Part shown: positions 1-10,684 of the stretch, one piece after another | Position numbering within the stretch: the first letter of the stretch is position 1 | Layout of the letters: the number at the start of each line of letters is the position of its first letter | Source: Zasmidium citrigriseum | Lineage: Eukaryota > Ascomycota > Dothideomycetes > Mycosphaerellales > Mycosphaerellaceae | Length of the DNA: 64,000 bases | Direction of reading: 5' to 3' | Assembly: GCA_002786025.1 (NCBI GenBank) | Contig: NHNW01000001.1 | Coordinates: 806,001 to 870,000 of the forward strand | Position numbers and translations under genes: made by a program | The notes under the pieces: model-generated | The model's database searches: none | Seen by the model: only the letters and a program-made list of their open reading frames with translations | What the model was told of the DNA's origin: nothing

Positions 1-269
1 ATTAATTCCGTAAGTAGACCGATACCCTATAGGGGACCTTTAAGCTATATAGTAATATAGAGGTATAAAAGGGCTAAGGAATATACGGCGCTAGTTATTA
101 ATAACTAGAGCTACTCGAGACCGAAGCCTTAAGATAGTCTAATCTTACGAGCCTTAGGTATCTTAAGGGATAAGCCTAAGAGTTAGAACTCTAGAACTAA
201 TAGTATTAGATAACGACTAATACATAACGCCTCTTTTAATAGCCGAGATTAAGACTAGTTAGAAAGATA

Positions 270-1760
270 AAGCCTAAGAGCCTACTAAGAGTACGCTTTA
301 AGGATAAGGTAGAGGTAGAGTAGCTTAAACGTATTACCGTCGAGGCCGCTAAGCTAATACCTACGAAAGCTAATAACTACTATTAAGATCGTCGTAGGAC
401 TAGAGCCTATTAATAACTTAATAGACTCGGATAGACCTAGTAAGAAAGAGATAGTAATACTATCGTAGTTAGCGGCGCCTACTAATCTACTAGAATCTTA
501 TCGATTCTAGTACTAGGTAAGAGGATATATTACGCCGTAGCTAGCGGCTAACTAAATAATAAGGATAGATAAGGTATAAGGCCGACTAAGTAGAATCTCT
601 TCGATTCTAAGTAGATAGCGATAGTACTAAGTAAAGAAAGCGAAGCGGTCTAGCGATATCTACCTTTCCTAACCTCTACCGAAGTAGAGCGGTCTAGCGT
701 CTATTACCTTTCTAGCCTTCGTAGAAGCTAATAGCCTATAAGCTAAAACCCCTTAAGCTAAAAACCCCTTAAGCTAAAAACCCCTTAGGTGCTCGGTTAT
801 TTAGTAAGGTAGATAGTAGCTAGCCTACCGCTCGGTTTAACGTCGTAAAGCTAGACGGAAACTAATACCTATTAGCTATTACTACTACGTTAACGAGGCG
901 GGCGGTAACTAGGTTATCGTCCTACGCTAGTAGGTATTAGAGGTTAATAAAAGGAAGAAGAAGAAGCTAAAGCGAAGAATTAAACTTATAGTCGCGTATA
1001 GGTAGTAGCGCGATATAACGTTAGCGCTAGTAGCGAGGTAAGGTAAGGTATTTAATAGATACAATATTAGAGTAAATAGCGATAATAGTCGGAGTTTATA
1101 GAGTTTAGACTTAGCCGTTTAAGGCGGGTAAGAGGAGGTACTAGAAGTAGTACTTAAAGAGTAAGGACTTAAAGAAGGAAAGGAGATAGTACTAGAGGTA
1201 GCGTTAACGATAGGGACTAGAAGACTAGACTAGAGGATTAGACTAGAAAGTAGGATAATCGATTCGTTATCTATCTAGCCTTATACTTCGAGCGAGTAAA
1301 CTAGTAGCGAGTATACTTACTAATACCCTTCTTACTATTATACTATAGCGTAGCGGCCGTAGTATACTCCTTATATTATACTCTAGCCTAGCTATAGTAA
1401 TAGTAGTATAGCCTCGCCCGTATAATAGATAGCCTAGGTACCTCCTTAATCCTTCTAATATATAAATAGAGGCGCTTCTATAGCTCCTCGAGAGCGTTAA
1501 ACTCGGCTTACGAAAGCGCCTTATAGTACTAGCCCTAGACGCTCGGCTAGTAGTACTAGGTATAAGTACTATATAGCTAGCTACTAATGTTACGAGCTAC
1601 TAGTACTAGTACTAAGACTAGTACTAGTAGTACTTATTAAAGTACGGATACCTCGTCTTCTTCGCTACTCTCTAGTATATCGTATATAGAGGTAGAAGTA
1701 GGAGTAGAGGTAGTAGATTACTAACGGCGAGCGCGACGAGCGTATAGCTAAGCGAGGGTA
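270..1760 (+). pseudogene. RIP-degraded coding remnant, plus strand, unidentified
   Basis: With RIP stops read as Gln, the plus strand gives coding-like stretches in more than one frame. Around 310-500 there is a helical, Arg/Gln-rich segment. From about 1,085 to 1,600 there is a charged segment followed by a Pro/Gln/Ser/Tyr-rich low-complexity segment. A GCG-repeat block at 1,791-1,809 would encode an Ala run. The frames do not join cleanly, so introns or indels intervene. I do not recognise the product. It may belong to the same mobile element as the minus-strand relic or be a second repeated gene. Confidence 0.3.
740..786. repeat. Three tandem copies of a 15-16 bp unit
   Basis: The unit AAGCTAAAAACCCCTT occurs three times head to tail, the first copy one A shorter. 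It is not the telomere unit. A related string (TAAAAACC followed by TTAAGCTA) recurs at about 2,436-2,450, which ties the two places together as parts of one repeated element. Confidence 0.75.
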
Positions 1761-2332
1761 CTAGGTCGACGTACTAGTACTAGTACTAGGGCGGCGGCGG
1801 CGGCGGCGGTAGCGGCGGGCTCTAGCGATACCTCTCTATTTAGTCTATTAGTCTTTATAGTCGAAGTAGGTTCTCGAGGGCGATATATAGATAAATATCT
1901 AGTACTTAAGCTAGTACGGATACGAGCGAATAGCCTATTAGGCTACTACTACTACTCTTCTTATAGCGGTAGTCTATACTATAGTTAGCTACTAGAATTT
2001 ATCTATATCTATAAGGATAGACTTACTCGTTAATAACCTCTTTAGCTAGGGCGAGTACCTTATTAACCTAAGGATCTTCGGCGGTAGATATAATAGTAGT
2101 ATTAGTACTACGACTAGCGTAAGTAACCGATTTACGAATAAAGGCGACGACGGTAACGACTACGATAATAATAAGGAGGAGGAGGAGGGCGATACTTATA
2201 TCGTTATTACTAGATCGAGAAAGGAAAAGAGATAGAATATAAAATCGAAGCTTATTTAAATACTAGCCTACTATTATCGACGCTCTTATTATCTAACGCC
2301 TTATATTATACTACCGCCTAGCTTTACTTAGA

Positions 2333-2441
2333 GTTTTTAGTCTAGATCTAAGTTTTTAGTCTAGATCTAAGTTTAATTAAGACTAAAAACTATATTAGTA
2401 ATAAGCTATAGATATTTAGCTCTACTACTAAGACTAAAAAC
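2333..2441. repeat. Direct and inverted 10-bp repeats (GTTTTTAGTC / GACTAAAAAC)
   Basis: GTTTTTAGTC stands at 2,333-2,342 and 2,352-2,361, within a 19-bp direct duplication. Its reverse complement GACTAAAAAC stands at 2,381-2,390 and 2,432-2,441. The cluster lies just past the 3' end of the minus-strand relic and could be an element end or a transcription-end structure. The function is unknown. Confidence 0.65.
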
Positions 2442-2639
2442 CTTAAGCTACTATAGAACTCGCTCCTTAATCTATAGTAATACCCTCGTTAGCTTCGAGG
2501 AGCTTAGCGTATATATTATCGCTATTATTAATTACCGTATCCTCGAGCTCTCTACGCTCTGCCCCTTTAGTACGCTCTCTAGTATTAGCGCCGTCGATAG
2601 CGTCGATACCGAAGGTAGTATCGTCTAAGACGAGAGTAA

Positions 2640-5600
2640 TACGACCGTAGAGTAGCTTATTAGCCTCGTTAAGATCGGCGACCTTTAGGAGTAGTAGGTT
2701 AGCTCCTATTTAGATAGTTAGCGAGTATATAAGACGATCGACTACTCCTCTACTTACTAGCCTACTAGATATCCTTCGATAAGGCTATCTTCTTACGCTC
2801 CGCTAGCGAAACCTTCTACTACTTAGTAAGCCTATTAGCTAGTAACTTATCCGCTAAACTAAAGATAGTAAACGAGTTATCCTTACGCGAATAACTACTA
2901 GAGTCTTTAATACTAGTACTAGCCTTAAATATATCTATAATTACCCGGATTAGCTTACGGTTACTAGAGACCTTCTTAAACGTCGCCGCTAGATTATACG
3001 TTAAGTTAGTATTCTACTTAATATCTTCTAAGTACTTAAGGTTATATATCTCTAGTAACTCGTTAGTAGTAACGGTAGTACTACGCTTTCTACGCTTATT
3101 AGCTAGATAGGAAGCTAGTATTACCCGCTTTAGGACTAGATTAGCCGTTAGAAGTAACTACTTAAAGTATATTATCTCGCGGGCGTAGTTATTCTAGCTA
3201 GCTCCGAGGAATTAGATAATAAGGTAGTTAAGAACCCGCTTAATATAGCTAATATCCTCTATACGAATCGCCTTATAAAGGGTCTAGAAGTACTCGATCT
3301 CCTTTAGTATTCTATATATTATCGTAAACGCTAGGTCTAGCTTAGTCGCTCTAGTAGTCGTTACTCTAGTAGTCGTCGCTCTAGTAGTCGAAGAAGCCTA
3401 GCTAGCTCTAGTAGTCGTCGCTTTAGTAGTCGAAGAAGTAGCTAGTACTTCGCCTTTCTAAGCGCGAGCTATAAGGGCCTTCTAGTAGATAGAGTCGATA
3501 ATCTCTAGGTATAGCTTTAGGCTTAACTTCTTTACGACCTTCTTAATAGTATCTATTCGGCTATCTTAACTAGTACTAGGACTAAGTAGGTTCTAGTCCC
3601 TTAACTCCTATATAAATAACGCTACGATACGAGAACGGTAGCTATTAAGAAGTATATCTTAATACTAGAAGAACTTAGGCTTCTAGTTTAAGTATCCCTT
3701 AATCTTCTAGAAGTTAGTATCGTTACTAAGGCTATAGTCTAGATACTTACTACCGTCGTCCTTATTATTAGAGCCTTCGGTACCTTTAGTACCCTTACCT
3801 TTACCCTTAGCCTTAGTACCCTCGGTACGTACCTAATAGGTACGAATAACCGTAAAGGAGGCGTTTATTAGGAGGTAGAATAACGCTAGTACTAGTAGTA
3901 TAAACTACTTACGGTTATACGGGTCCTTATACTCGTAGTTCTCTACCTTATCGCTTCGTATACGCTCGATAGTTAACTAATCGCCTTGTACTAGAACGAT
4001 TCGATTCTTATATAACGTCTTACTACGTAGAGACTCTCGCGGAAGGTTAAGAAAGTCTTCGAAGATATTGTTATATACCTTCTTCGTACCCTCTAAGGAA
4101 ACCTCGTCGTTTATAGATATATCGAGCGAGTATACCTTAGCCTTAATAACGTTAAGCTCGTTAATCTTCGGCTAAGCTAGGCGGATAAAAGTACTATTAT
4201 ACTAGCTATTATCTAGCGTAAGACGTAGATAACGACGTAGCTACTCTCTAAGGTACTCTATATATCCTTAGTCTACTAGGCTATTAATAGCGTCGCGGAA
4301 GTCCTCTAGATCGTAATAGCTGCCTTTATTAATCTATTTAAAGGCTCGAACTATATCTCTATAATAAGGAGTAACTTCGTTATTCTAGGCCCTATCTTCG
4401 AGGATTATAATAATATCTTCCTCGATAGACTATTAATCTAGATCTTAATTAGACGCTCGACGACTACCTCGCGCTAGACTATCTAATATATAACTATCTA
4501 ATACCTAACTATCTAATACCTAACCCGGCTCCTAGACCTACTAGCTACGCTACTTCTTAAATATAGCTTTAATCTCCTTATAGTAAATATACTATAGCGC
4601 CTAGTTAATAAAGTACTTAGTAATCTACTCGTTAAAGCTATTATTATAGATCTCCTAGACAATCTAGGTACTATCTAAGGGAATATCGTAATATAGTATA
4701 TCCTAGGTAAGACCGTTCTCCTTTAGAATATATAGATTAACTCGTAAGAAGGACGTCGTTATATTTACCTACTCGTTAGTATCGCTAATACCCTAATACC
4801 TCTTATTCTAGGGACGGTTAAAGTTATTATAGGTAATATCCTAGTTCTTAGTAGTCTTCGCTAGCTTCTTAATAAACTTACGCTATTCTTTAGTATTCTT
4901 ATCTAAGATACGCTAGCCTAAACGGTATCCGCTAACCTATAAAGGATTAGTTAGTAATAGGTATAAACTAGATTTTAAAGATAAGGTAATATATACTATT
5001 CCTATATAATTAAGTATCTAGATCGATTTACGTCTATAGCTACTACCTACTAAGGCTAGGGTTATAGACTTATTAAGCTAAGATAAGGTCCTTATCGCGA
5101 TCGAGTATACGACGATACTAGTAATAATAGAGATACGCTTACCTATTATATTCCTTATATCCTAGTTCTTATAACTACTCTAGCTAGCTCTCTTATTTAG
5201 AAGTAATACCTAGAGTAGCTTATACTAGTCTAGAGTAGTCTCCTCGATAATAGACTCTATCTTAGTAATATCGCGAGGCTCTATACTCTTTACTAGATCG
5301 TACTTATCGAAGAACTCCTTACTAATAAGCCTCTTAAGCTAGGTACGAAGAATAGTAGTACTAATAAGTCCCTCTTTACTATCGTTACTATCGAATAATT
5401 CGGTTAGCTATATTAGCCGTTATCGGTATATCCGAGTACGCTTAAAGCTAACCTAACGGCGTACGAATTAGACTAGGGTTATACTATATACCTTTATACG
5501 CTATAGAAGATCTCTTATCTTATCGTCTAACTTTATTCTTAGTATACGCGAGCGCGTAGGTACTAGATCTAGAGTCTAAGCTACTAGGGTAGTAGGCGTC

Positions 5601-6185
5601 TAAGTAGTAGTATAAGTAGTATAACGACTAGTCGAGGTCTAGCCTACTAGTATACTCGTATAGGCTAGCCTCGACGTAGTAGTATATAGATATAAGTCGC
5701 TAGCTAGGTATTAGCCTTCGAGGAGTTCCTATTACTCCTCGAGGAGCTCTTATCGCTCTATATCTAGCTCGAGGAACTCGAATCTATTAATATCGTCGCT
5801 AAACTAACGCTCTCTATATAGCTCCTTATTATTAAGCTTATCGTTACTTAACTAGCCTTCGTTATCTTCCTACTTATTATCGGAATCCGCCTCGTTACTA
5901 CTCTCGCCTTTACTAGCTTCCTTGTCTTTATCCTAGCTTTCGCTCGTACTAGCTTACTCTTCCTCGTTATCCTTATCTTTATTAGATAATTCTTAGCTAG
6001 GTAGTATTAGCGAGCCTAATAGCGTTAGTATAGGAGATAATTCTTCCTCCTAGATTAACTAAAGGGTTATAGCTACTACTACTACTACCTCTTCTAGCTA
6101 TAGTAGTAAGGTATTTAGGTTTAGGTTAGATAGGTTACTCTCGTTAGAGCTATATAGGCCCTATAGCTAGGTAGCTATAGCTATT
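2640..6185 (-). pseudogene. RIP-destroyed gene resembling the fungal DUF6589 family
   Basis: On the minus strand, reading TAG and TAA as former CAG and CAA, one frame runs almost unbroken from about 6,180 (ATA where an ATG probably stood) to about 2,640. It begins with an acidic, Ser-rich stretch, then charged helical segments, then a conserved-looking core. A Gly-Asp-Gln-Leu-Thr-Ile-Glu-Arg-Ile-Arg motif lies at 3,956-3,985, and an Asn-Phe-Asn ... Asn-Ile-Thr-Thr motif at about 4,755-4,850. This order matches DUF6589 proteins as I remember them; their function is unknown and they are often multicopy. The main break is a 2-bp slip in a TA run at 4,259-4,265. Past about 2,790 two frames look plausible, so the C terminus is uncertain. 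The family call is from memory; the coherent reading frame is direct observation. Confidence 0.45.
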
Positions 6186-6847
6186 AGTATAGAAAGTAGT
6201 ATTAGGAAAGTAGTATCTTAGAACGGTATTACGGCCGCGGGTTAAATTAGCGGTACGGATATACGACTTTAGGAAGAGAAGAAGATAGTATACGGCGTAT
6301 AGATAGATTTTTCTACGACGCTAGCTAGCGAGCTAATTACTAGACCGTCTTATAACGCGGGCGGGTAAGTAAATATTTACTATAGCTAGAAGCTACCTTA
6401 GGTAGCTTACTTAGTATATATTTCCCCTAATAGACGATAATATAATAATATAACGTCGTACGAATATCGTATCTATACTATTAGAATTACTATGTTTAGT
6501 ACTACGAGCTTAGTATAACTTAATTTTCGCGATTTTCTAAGCCTATACTAATATTAACCTAGGAGCTACTAAGATATAACTTTACTAGCCCTTCTAGCTT
6601 TTTTAACCCCCTTCCTAACGTTATATTAATATAATTTTTACATTATTATTTTCGTAATGTCTTGCTCTATAATCTCTAAGTCTTAGACCTCTGTATTTCT
6701 AACGCGTTATAAAGTTAATAGTTTTAGTAGCGTCAAAATGACCAGAGTGTGCAAAAGATCCTCAGACCCTTGCTGCGCAAGGAAGCTAATTAGCCGCACA
6801 GAAACCTCAACCTAACAAAGCGGCGCGCCAATCACTAGCTTCCGGCG

Positions 6848-7096
6848 CTAAAAGCAAGGGTCTGACTTGGGAGGTAGCCCCTCCCGCTTCTTGACAAGGA
6901 CTTCGAATTGAGTATCCATACGACTCACATTAATCTTAGCCAGGTCCAGAAGTTGCATGAGCGGTATATCGAGAACCTGATCAAGTTGGGCGCGAAAGAC
7001 CATAAACTCTGTCATGCGTAAGTTCCTCATTTCTCGAAAGTGTTGATGATATACTGACCTAATCGATGTAGTCATTGGCTGTTGTACCAATTCCAT
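6848..7096 (-). CDS. Hypothetical small protein next to the RIP boundary
   Basis: This is an 82-residue frame with an ATG start that ends about 110 bp from the RIP-mutated block. The middle reads as amphipathic helix rich in Leu, Asp and Arg, with no signal peptide or membrane segment. I recognise no family. It may be a small gene, the last exon of a degraded gene, or chance. The rest of 6,736-7,541 contains only frames lacking an ATG, including a helical, Lys/Glu-rich one on the plus strand at about 7,150-7,400. Confidence 0.25.
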   Translation of the reverse strand: MELVQQPMTTSIRSVYHQHFREMRNLRMTEFMVFRAQLDQVLDIPLMQLLDLAKINVSRMDTQFEVLVKKREGLPPKSDPCF

Positions 7097-7541
7097 TCAT
7101 ATGTCGCAGATCATGCCAGTGACGGAGAGACCAGGAGTCGATGTGAGCAGTGTGATTTCCCCGTCCATCGTTTGACACATCTCGAAGAGGCTGTGGCTGC
7201 TCTGCAAGCCGCGATTGCGATTTGCATCATCTGCTATGGCATCAGGCACCACAAGGTCCAAGAGCTCGAAGCCGAAATGGGCATTTTGAAGCAGAAAGTC
7301 GTCGATGTGCTGTCAGAGCACATTCATCTCAATCGTGGCGACTTGAGCTCCCTGTCAGCACGCCATAGCACGTCGGAATCGATCAAGATGGGGTATTGAC
7401 AGCGAAAGAATGAGTTTGATCACACAATTCGGCCGTTCCATTCGTCAGCTATCATGCAATCCAAGTCTATGAGGGTATAGCCGTCTCCAACTCCAGTCGC
7501 TATGCAGTCATCATCTCGCGTGCTTCGTATGAGCTACCCGC

Positions 7542-8330
7542 TCATGGGCTCGTTGGGTTGCCAGCAAGCCAGATCTTGCTCTTCCTCCGCGAGTCCGAGA
7601 CGTCCAGGCGCTTCCACATACCCACATGCTCAATGCCTTCTTCATCCCAAGTTCCCATGCCCTCATCCCTCTCGAAACCATACCGCTTCCAGACTTTCTG
7701 CACCCCGGTCTGTGCATGAATGTAGACTAGGCCCTTGAAGTTGAGAGCCATACCCTTCTTCATCGCCTCCATCGATGCGGGGTCAAGATGTGGGCCGACC
7801 TCGTATGGGTTCTCACGCGCGTATGCGAGAGCGGTCTCAATCAGCAACTTCGAGATGCCGGCCTTGCGGAACTCTTTGATGACCGCGAGTCTACCCAGCT
7901 TGATATATGCCTCCTTCTCACCACTGCCATTCGTCTGTTGCTGAGTTGGCTCGTGGCCCTCATGCGGTGGATGTGGTGGCGGGACAAGGCGAATGGTGCC
8001 AATCGGAATCTTGGTGCTGTTGCTCGTGCGCCTGTCGCCATTGGAATTGCCATTGGTGGCTTTGGCAGGTATCGAGGCGTATGCAACCCAATGGAAGCTA
8101 CGCGGGTCGTCTTCGTCGAGCTCATTCTCCAGTGGCACCTTCTGCTCTTTCACGAATACCTCCTCGCGGACAATCATGGCATCGATAAAGCCTTGTGGAA
8201 CGGCTCTAGTCGGGTCGGCAGCATCGTTCTTCGGTTGATCGGTCGGCGATTTGGTGGCATCGTAGAGGTTCAATCGCTCTCCAAGAGGCTTGGTGAGGTC
8301 GACGAACTCGGAGCGTCCAAAGCCCGACAT
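7542..8330 (-). CDS. GNAT-family N-acetyltransferase
   Basis: This single-exon gene encodes 262 residues. The GNAT fold is recognisable in order: an N-terminal alpha/beta part with the Ile-Val-Arg-Glu-Glu-Val-Phe-Val-Lys-Glu-Gln stretch, then a beta strand ending in the acetyl-CoA pyrophosphate loop (Leu-Gly-Arg-Leu-Ala-Val ... Arg-Lys-Ala-Gly-Ile-Ser). A C-terminal strand and helix follow (Tyr-Ile-His-Ala-Gln ... Trp-Lys-Arg-Tyr-Gly-Phe) that usually close the acetyl-CoA site. A Pro/Gly/Gln-rich insertion between strands looks disordered. The family transfers acetyl from acetyl-CoA to an amine; the substrate here cannot be told. It is the first intact gene beside the RIP block. Confidence 0.8.
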   Translation of the reverse strand: MSGFGRSEFVDLTKPLGERLNLYDATKSPTDQPKNDAADPTRAVPQGFIDAMIVREEVFVKEQKVPLENELDEDDPRSFHWVAYASIPAKATNGNSNGDRRTSNSTKIPIGTIRLVPPPHPPHEGHEPTQQQTNGSGEKEAYIKLGRLAVIKEFRKAGISKLLIETALAYARENPYEVGPHLDPASMEAMKKGMALNFKGLVYIHAQTGVQKVWKRYGFERDEGMGTWDEEGIEHVGMWKRLDVSDSRRKSKIWLAGNPTSP

Positions 8331-9314
8331 GGTGTGCTATTCGCTTATCGGTGGATTGTAGAGATATTTTAGACTTCAGGTATACGTCTGGTGAATGTGG
8401 TCTAAGATATCCAGTCAGCCAAAGCTCAGCCTCGATCCCTTCGATGTGATGTGCATACAGTCATGCAACTGCTCATGAGATGGTACACAGTTGATGAGGT
8501 GAAGTGGTGCGGCGTGGACGTACCTTCACCTTATCTGTGACACACGCTCTCCACTTTGCCAACCGCCGCTTGTCGGTGGGCGGTGATATCGTGTCGTATC
8601 CAAGCAGAAGGAGTCAGAGGTGGATGGCAGCTGATAATAGTCGGGCAGCGCGGCTATCGATGACTTTCGCTTCACTTGGGCAGGGCCGTGTGGAAGATGC
8701 GGTGCGAGATGTTGGTGCCCTGGAGGTTGGCCTGCATGTCGCGCCCCCGAGTTTGTCGGTGGACAGGATGATCGTTGATGCAGAGGAGAGGCTCTTTGTT
8801 CGGTTTCCAGCGGCTAAAATCCGTAGAAATGAGCAGGTCGGGCGGGTGGAGTGTTGCGTCAGTCGTCACATCAAGGTGTGCTTTGCTCGGAGCAAAGACC
8901 GCCAGGCGCGAATCCCGCTTGTTGAGAATTATTAACCAAATTTTGATGGATTTGGTTAGTCCCGGCGAGCCTCGTCGACACACACCGCTTCGAAGTGTAG
9001 CAGTTCGACCAACAACTCGTAGAACCCTAGCAGGCATCTATTCTCGTTGACAGCTGTCATATCGTTCCCCGTCCACGCTGACGAAAAGTATAGGCAGCAG
9101 TGCAAAACAAGTAGCGCACAGACCATCTGAGTGAATGTATCACAGCTGATTGTCCCCTCATCATCGTGACGGTGGAAGGTGGAGGTGGAGACCACTCAGA
9201 ACAACGTCGATTTCTTGACCCTCTCGAGTCGTCTTTCTGCATTATTCGAATTCTATGCTCAAAAGCCTGGCTTCGATGTCGAGCTTCTTCATCATGTCTC
9301 ATTCATTACACTAC
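8331..9314. other. Intergenic, no supported gene
   Basis: This 984-bp stretch lies between the GNAT gene start and the 3' end of the membrane-protein gene. Several frames of 80-140 codons are open on both strands, but they start at non-ATG codons, read as random composition and lack splice-joined partners. It presumably holds the GNAT promoter. I see no RNA gene. Confidence 0.5.
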
Positions 9315-10684
9315 TCATGGCTCTATCTCATCATTTTCATACGCCAAATGCTCCCTCTTCATCTCATATTTCACCCACAACACAGTCACAACCGCCCATA
9401 TCGCAATGTATGCAAACAAAATGCCAAAGCTGACCCCAAAAGCATAGTGGAACTCCAGCGTCCAGATAACGGCCGATACGCATCCAATGTATATGCAAAC
9501 GCCCAGCAACCACCACAGCGTCAAATAGAGGAAGAATCGTCGAAACATCGAGTTGCTCTCGTATCGTTCGTTATATCGCACTCGGAACTCGCGGTCTTGC
9601 AGTCCGTCTACGGCCATGAAGTCTTCTGCGGCGTAGTAGATGAAGGGGCGGAGGCGGGTTCCTCTGGCTTGGGAATTAATGCCGATGGGGATCTTGAAGG
9701 GTACGAAGGTTGTTATCACCATCAGGATGCCCAGGAACCCCATTATGAAGGATGGCGAATAAAGGTATAGGTGAGGAAGCTCTAGGGAGGATCCGACCAC
9801 GAATGGGATTAATGCCATGATCATGGCCACGCCGTACACCCAGGAGGTCGCATCCAGCTCCCACTTACTCCTCGAGAGTAGCGGCGCGCATTCTTCTCGG
9901 CGGAAGAACAATCTCCAAACGCGCGCGAGCAGGATCCAGAGCTCGCCGAACCCGAAGCAAATAATGGCATATCCAAGAATGTCCTTGTCGTACTCTAGCT
10001 TCGGGATTGGGCATTCGCGGTTGGGGAACTGTTCTCTACATTGCCGCCGCCGATCGCTTCTGTGGGAGTTGTACCATGTATACTGAATGGAAGGTCAGTC
10101 TCTTTCTCTCTACAAGATTTGCCCTTCGGAGTACGTACGTAGATAATACAAGGAATTACCAGGTCGAAGAGCAATATCATGGGCAATCCCAGGGTAATAC
10201 CGAGATGCTGCCACGGATGTGCCTCCTTCTGCGCCAGCTTGGTTTCCTTTCGCCTCAGCGGAGGCAGACTTCTTCCACTTCTCCTCGAGGTCGCAGATAT
10301 GGCTGAAGCCATTGTCTCGCCGCGACTGTGCTGAGGCCGTTCAGCAGTCTGGGGGGAGATATCTGACGGCCGTGTCGCTGCATCGTCCCACTCGCCAAAA
10401 TCGCTGTCGGATAGGACAGACGAATCTCGTATACTGCCGAATAATCTGGATTCGACCGACTCCCTCTTATTCCGTCCTTCCATATCAAGGGCCGCGCTCA
10501 GGCGTTTTGGATCTGGCGTAGACGCCGAAGTCTCCGTCTCTTTCTCGATGGCATCTTTTTCGGGATCGCTGGATGTCGCTCCGCCGTCTTCGGGAGGTTG
10601 TTCTACGCGTATTTCCGCGTCTGATTGATCCCTCATCCACGAGGTCTCCTTCTCGATCGCCGCCTTCTCGTCCGTGGGGTCCAT
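9315..10684 (-). CDS. Fungal multi-pass membrane protein, two exons
   Basis: Exons are 10684-10139 and 10082-9315. The 56-nt intron (10083-10138) has a GTACGT donor, a CTGAC branch site and a CAG acceptor, and splicing keeps the frame. The first ~130 residues are acidic, Ser/Thr-rich and probably cytosolic. A basic segment (Arg-Arg-Lys-Glu-Thr-Lys) then leads to about six hydrophobic helices. A Cys-containing loop follows helix 1, and a long charged loop (Gln-Asp-Arg-Glu-Phe-Arg-Val-Arg-Tyr) separates helices 4 and 5. I know such proteins as conserved and uncharacterised in filamentous ascomycetes. The start is uncertain: the frame is open and coding-like upstream (Lys-Tyr-Trp-Cys-Val-Gly), so a further 5' exon may exist; 10684 is the first in-frame ATG. 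Confidence 0.75.

Larger units (their letters stand above)
1..6735. repeat. RIP-mutated repeat region (CA/TG almost eliminated)
   Basis: Between 1 and about 6,500 I could find only about ten CA or TG dinucleotides by eye (for example near 790, 1072, 1588, 2560, 3987, 4069, 4321, 4660, 5923 and 6493), where roughly eight hundred would be expected. TA, CG, CT and CC remain plentiful, so this is not plain AT-richness but specific loss of CpA on both strands. That is the signature of repeat-induced point mutation, the fungal premeiotic defence that mutates duplicated DNA. TAG and TAA are scattered everywhere and no open frame of useful length survives. Normal composition returns abruptly around 6,735. 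Because RIP acts on duplicated DNA, related copies should exist elsewhere in the genome. The identity of most of the block is obscured; two coding remnants are described separately. Confidence 0.93.

Noticed and set aside
740..786. Telomere-like repeat (CCCCTTAAGC units)
   Set aside because: The unit is 15-16 bp and does not match CCCTAA; only three copies occur, inside RIPed DNA.
7082..7399. Plus-strand open frame with a helical Leu/Glu/Lys stretch
   Set aside because: It opens at TTG; the only ATGs are far downstream and leave too little protein to support.
8504..8935. Plus-strand open frame of about 140 codons
   Set aside because: It starts at GTG, shows no motif, and competing frames on the other strand are equally long.
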